Below are positions 6,036-8,976 of a DNA stretch of 8,976 nucleotides, piece after piece. Below the pieces are notes generated by a model. That model was given only the letters and a program-made list of their open reading frames with translations, did not search any database and was not told where the DNA came from. The DNA is from an uncultured Mycoplasmatales bacterium (GTDB taxonomy: Bacteria; Bacillota_I; Bacilli_A; Mycoplasmatales; Mycoplasmoidaceae), in the NCBI GenBank assembly GCA_910578525.1, contig CAJTRF010000034.1, forward strand, positions 1 to 8,976, written 5' to 3'. Both the position numbers and the translations under genes were made by a program. How positions within the stretch are numbered: the stretch's first letter is position 1; each line of letters opens with the position of its first letter.

Positions 6036-7349
6036 TTAGATGAATTTCCTAATATTTGGAGGTATTGTTTTCTGCTTTAACCAAAATATTCTTTCATCCC
6101 TAGAAAGTTTAGTTGGATTTCCTTCTCTTAATTCTCTAGCTGGTTTAGTTCCAGTTGTTCCATCTTCAAATTTAACTGTATAACTATTTGTTTTAGGATT
6201 ATAACTTTCAAAGCTTTCTATTTGTCCTCTTTTATCATTTTTAAGGTCTCTAGCTACATTAATTTTTCCTTTTGCACGTACAATTTTATAACCAGGATAA
6301 TCATTTACAGCCATATTTCTAGCTTTTAATCTATATAGGTTCCCTGGTTGTGATTCAATTGTAAATACTTCTGGTCCAATAACTCTTCTCTTCTTTTTTC
6401 CAAATTGTTTATCTTCAACTACTTTAACTTGTTCTCCTACTTTAAAATCATAAGGTTTTTTATCTACTTTCTTCATTCGTATATATTTATCTTCTTTTTC
6501 ATCATTCATATCATCAGGGGAATTTTTAATTACTTTATTACCTTCTTTCATTCTTAAAGATTTATGAGGAGTATCATTATAAGCTTTTATTAATTGTTGC
6601 ATTTGTTTATTATTAATATGTTTATTAGAGACAGGTGGTTTTGATTTGCCTGGAGAATAATTACCATCATCATCTAAATTATCCCATAAATTTGGGTCAA
6701 ATAGATTTAGGTCATATGCTTTATCTCTAATAGTTCTCATAAATCTATTAATAATACCTAAATTATTATGGTTATCATCTTGTGTTGTTCTAAATTGTAC
6801 ATTATGTTTTTGCATCCAATCAATAACTTCATTAGATAAATATGCTTTATCTTGGTCGCTTAAAATAGAATATACATTTGGAACATCTTTTATAAATTTA
6901 TTTAATGCTTCTATTACTTGTTTAGTTCCTTTACCTTTCATAGGATATGCATATGCTTTTCTAGTATTAACATTAATTAACATTAAATAATTTAATCCAT
7001 TTGCTTCCTTTTGATTGATGAATGTATCCATTTGATAAGCTCCATGTGCTTTACTAACTATAGGGATATATTTTGGTTTAGGTAATTTTTCATCATGAAT
7101 AACTTCATTATCTATAAATACTTTTGCTATTTTCCTTTTGAAACCATTTTTTACTGCTAGGTCTAGGAATGTAGAACCTCTATAAGGATGAGATTTATAT
7201 AAGTCTTCTAATTGTTCTATCATTTTTATAAATTTATTTGCAACACCCATATTAAATCCTCTTTCTAATGCTAATTTCAAAAATATATCTCCTTTACATG
7301 GCTTTTCTTTATATACATCAGCTAATTTATATAAAAGTGAATCATCCAT
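6036..7349 (-). CDS. Retroviral-type (rve) integrase with Asn at the catalytic Glu position
   Basis: This enzyme would insert the element into host DNA. The RNase H-like core runs from about 100 to 265. Catalytic candidates are D108 (QMDTF) and D165 (ILSDQDKAY). Exactly 35 residues after D165 comes N201, in NLGIINRFMRTIRD, where DD35E enzymes have E. No HHCC zinc domain is present, and the only cysteine is C18. Instead, residues about 8-45 and 46-83 are two similar helical modules (GDIFLKLALERGF / GSTFLDLAVKNGF). They resemble the DNA-binding helix-turn-helix before Polinton integrase cores. Residues 300-345 (FKVGEQVKVVED, EVFTIES) match the SH3-like C-terminal domain. Residues 374-408 (YTVKFEDGTTG) look Tudor- or chromo-like. 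The start overlaps the upstream gene by 8 bases. A TCATTTAA initiator match with A(+1) at 7366 may allow separate transcription. Confidence 0.88.
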   Translation of the reverse strand: MDDSLLYKLADVYKEKPCKGDIFLKLALERGFNMGVANKFIKMIEQLEDLYKSHPYRGSTFLDLAVKNGFKRKIAKVFIDNEVIHDEKLPKPKYIPIVSKAHGAYQMDTFINQKEANGLNYLMLINVNTRKAYAYPMKGKGTKQVIEALNKFIKDVPNVYSILSDQDKAYLSNEVIDWMQKHNVQFRTTQDDNHNNLGIINRFMRTIRDKAYDLNLFDPNLWDNLDDDGNYSPGKSKPPVSNKHINNKQMQQLIKAYNDTPHKSLRMKEGNKVIKNSPDDMNDEKEDKYIRMKKVDKKPYDFKVGEQVKVVEDKQFGKKKRRVIGPEVFTIESQPGNLYRLKARNMAVNDYPGYKIVRAKGKINVARDLKNDKRGQIESFESYNPKTNSYTVKFEDGTTGTKPARELREGNPTKLSRDERIFWLKQKTIPPNIRKFI

Positions 7350-8268
7350 TTAATCTTTTATTAAATGATTGGAATTGAATTTCAATTGCAAATGATACAC
7401 TTTTAGGAAAACAAGCTGGAGAACTATTACGACCCATCGAATGAAACTCTACCCAAAACCTTTGGTCGCTAGAATTTAATTTAAAATATTTAATTTCAGG
7501 ATATTCATTATCAGTAGTTCCAATGTAATGATGTGCTGATTGTTCTGCAATTGATGAAAAAACATTACATGGTTTTAAATCCCAGACTTTATCAAATATT
7601 ATCTCTTTTTTCCATAGTCCATCTAATTTAGGAACATTAAACAATTCTTTAAAATTATCATTAGCATAATATAATTGAAAACTTAAATCATAATCATCTA
7701 AAAAAGTTTTATTTCTCTCACTATATATTATTATATGATATCCATTTTTATCATAATAACCATCTAGTAATATATCTCTGTCATTTGGTAAAGCATAATT
7801 TTGTACAAAACCATCTGCCCATCCTTTATTTATATAATTAATCATTGAATCATTAACCATTTCAAAAAGATTATCATAACTTATTTCATCAAACTTTATC
7901 CAACAAACAACATTTAAATCAACATATTTAGCATTTTTTTGTTGTACTAATTTATTAATAGTATAATCATAACTATTCTCATAATTATCAAGATAATCTT
8001 CTTCTTTATATTTTGCTATTTTGATTATAAAGTCTAATTTTATATGACTCCTTTGTAATTTAATAGACCTCAAACCTATAATATTCTCCCCATTATTAGA
8101 AGTAGCCCAATTACCTGGATAATCAAAATAGTATCTATTTGGTTGATATGGGTCTTGTTTTCCATCATCTAGGAAAAATACAGTCTCAATAGGAACTGGT
8201 ATGCTTTCATCTTCTGGATAATCTTGTGTTCTAGGATATTGAGTTTTTACACGTGGTGGTAAATTCAT
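7342..8268 (-). CDS. Probable minor capsid (penton/vertex) protein, 308 aa
   Basis: The protein is strongly beta-rich and aromatic, with little basic charge. Residues 42-72 (QPNRYYFDYPGNW then GENIIGLRSIKL) and 240-300 (SSIAEQSAHHYIGTT, YFKLNSSDQRFWVEFHSMGR, SFAIEIQFQ) follow a pattern I associate with minor capsid or vertex proteins of eukaryotic dsDNA elements. In these a jelly roll contains a conserved IGxRSI strand and a C-terminal strand pair ending in a hydrophobic E-I-x-F run. There is no signal peptide or transmembrane segment. It lies upstream of the integrase, overlapping its start (stop TGA inside ATGGATGA), so translation or transcription is likely linked. It could instead be a fibre or another structural protein. 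The minor-capsid call rests on fold-like pattern and neighbours, not on alignment. Confidence 0.6.
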   Translation of the reverse strand: MNLPPRVKTQYPRTQDYPEDESIPVPIETVFFLDDGKQDPYQPNRYYFDYPGNWATSNNGENIIGLRSIKLQRSHIKLDFIIKIAKYKEEDYLDNYENSYDYTINKLVQQKNAKYVDLNVVCWIKFDEISYDNLFEMVNDSMINYINKGWADGFVQNYALPNDRDILLDGYYDKNGYHIIIYSERNKTFLDDYDLSFQLYYANDNFKELFNVPKLDGLWKKEIIFDKVWDLKPCNVFSSIAEQSAHHYIGTTDNEYPEIKYFKLNSSDQRFWVEFHSMGRNSSPACFPKSVSFAIEIQFQSFNKRLNG

Positions 8269-8279
8269 TTATAAACATA

Positions 8280-8633
8280 TTAAATATTCAAACGTTTATC
8301 TCTTTCATATTCCATTTTTCTTATAGTTGCTTTACTTTTGATTTTCTTTAATGCTTTTTTCGTAGCTTCTTTAGTCTGTTGAGCTTTTACAGCTTTCCTT
8401 TCTGTTTGATATCTAGGTTTATATGGTTCTGGATTTTCTTTATATTTATCAAGATATTGTCCAACTGTATAACCTCGCTTTTTATTAGAATATTGATAAA
8501 CACGATGACGTGTAAACTCTTTTAATTCTTTGCATAAATAGTTATCTAAATCTGTAAATCCAGGTAATTGTACAATCTCTTTTTTCCTTAGACTTAATAC
8601 TGTTTTAGATTTTGGTAAATTGCAATTAGCCAT
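8280..8633 (-). CDS. Unrecognised 117-aa basic protein, first gene of the minus-strand block
   Basis: The family is not recognised. Residues 1-60 are mixed, with a possible small fold (VQLPGFTDLDNYLCKELKEF) and a basic aromatic patch (RHRVYQYSNKKRGY). Residues 75-117 are almost entirely lysine, arginine, alanine and glutamine and should form one long basic helix (QQTKEATKKALKKIKSKA). The high net positive charge suggests DNA binding, for example condensation of the packaged genome, or a regulatory role; neither is demonstrated. It leads the nine-gene array and is divergent from the gene at 8667 across 33 bases. The minor capsid gene begins 11 bases after its stop. No TCAYT-type initiator is seen before the start. 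Confidence 0.7.
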   Translation of the reverse strand: MANCNLPKSKTVLSLRKKEIVQLPGFTDLDNYLCKELKEFTRHRVYQYSNKKRGYTVGQYLDKYKENPEPYKPRYQTERKAVKAQQTKEATKKALKKIKSKATIRKMEYERDKRLNI

Positions 8634-8666
8634 AATAATTTAATTAAAAGAAAAAAATCGATTATA
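8634..8666. promoter_or_regulatory. 33-bp divergent intergenic region
   Basis: This is the only spacer between the minus-strand block and the plus-strand gene at 8667, so it should contain or border promoters for both. It is nearly pure A/T with a poly-purine run (AAAAGAAAAAAA), a TTTAATTAAA palindrome at 8639-8648 and ATCGAT at 8658-8663. Unlike the 1215-1255 divergent promoter, it has no TCAYT initiator on either strand. Confidence 0.4.
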
Positions 8667-8976
8667 ATGCCAAAAGTTATTCTGTTTAAAGGGAATTTCA
8701 AAATTAATCCTCCTTTTAGAGAACAACAAGTAAGAGATATTAAAGATAATCATCGTTTTGATGAGTTTAATTTAACAAGAAATTCATTAGAATGTAAATG
8801 TATGCTTAAAGAACTAACAGAAGACGATGCATTTGGAGATGTTAGATATATTATTGACACATATAATGGAAGAAATAGATTAAGAGGAGAAGTTTTAGGA
8901 TTATTATTTAATCAAACTGAAAACAAATATACATATTGTAGATGGTTTGTTAAAAATAATACACTTTCACGTGAAT
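8667..8976 (+). CDS. N-terminal part (103 codons) of an unrecognised gene, cut by the window end
   Basis: An ATG at 8667 opens a frame without stops to the last base, giving at least 103 residues beginning MPKVILFKGNFKINPPF and ending FVKNNTLSRE. The N-terminal 25 residues look like a strand followed by a basic helix (REQQVRDIKDNHRF). A CKC pair occurs near residue 49, and the end is mixed (GEVLGLLFN, YTYCRWF). I see no polymerase, protease or helicase motif. The protein-primed DNA polymerase B of Mavericks is long, with its motifs far from the N-terminus, so this could be its start, but that is only a positional guess. It is transcribed away from the capsid block. Confidence 0.75.
   Translation, partial: MPKVILFKGNFKINPPFREQQVRDIKDNHRFDEFNLTRNSLECKCMLKELTEDDAFGDVRYIIDTYNGRNRLRGEVLGLLFNQTENKYTYCRWFVKNNTLSRE

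Overview
The window is about two thirds A+T and carries twelve tightly packed genes with almost no spacer DNA. They include a retroviral-type (rve/DDE) integrase, a FtsK/HerA-A32-like packaging ATPase, a probable double-jelly-roll major capsid protein, a probable minor capsid protein, and a small protein built like adenovirus pVI. This set identifies part of a Maverick/Polinton, a virus-like integrating dsDNA element of eukaryotes. The standard genetic code fits, with no in-frame TAA or TAG, which argues against a ciliate. Three genes start 10-11 bases after a TCAYT-type initiator and have TAAA at or just after the stop codon. Both are known gene signals of Trichomonas vaginalis, whose genome is rich in Mavericks. 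A parabasalid host is therefore my best inference, but sequence alone does not prove it.

Layout. Bases 1-1564 hold three small unrecognised genes, (+), (-), (+): a 278-aa acidic/basic coiled-coil protein, a 90-aa protein and a 102-aa acidic-tailed protein. The second and third diverge from a compact promoter built as an inverted repeat. Bases 1582-8633 hold nine genes, all on the minus strand and all within 28 bases of each other or overlapping. In transcription order they are a 117-aa basic protein, a probable minor capsid protein (308 aa), integrase (437 aa), packaging ATPase (287 aa), pVI-like protein (196 aa), a charged repeat protein (182 aa), major capsid protein (528 aa), and two unknown proteins (143 and 113 aa). 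At 8667 a plus-strand gene starts and runs off the window.

How it fits together. The nine-gene block looks like a morphogenesis and integration module: shell, vertex, genome packaging, a membrane-active or core component, and the enzyme that inserts the element. The DNA polymerase and the adenovirus-type protease expected in a Maverick are not identifiable here and should lie outside the window, possibly beyond 8976. Two structural proteins nevertheless carry motifs that fit cleavage by such a protease. The first three genes differ from the block in promoter, 3' signal and leucine codon choice, which suggests a separately expressed, perhaps early or host-interaction, module. No terminal inverted repeat can be recognised, so neither end of the element is proven to be here.
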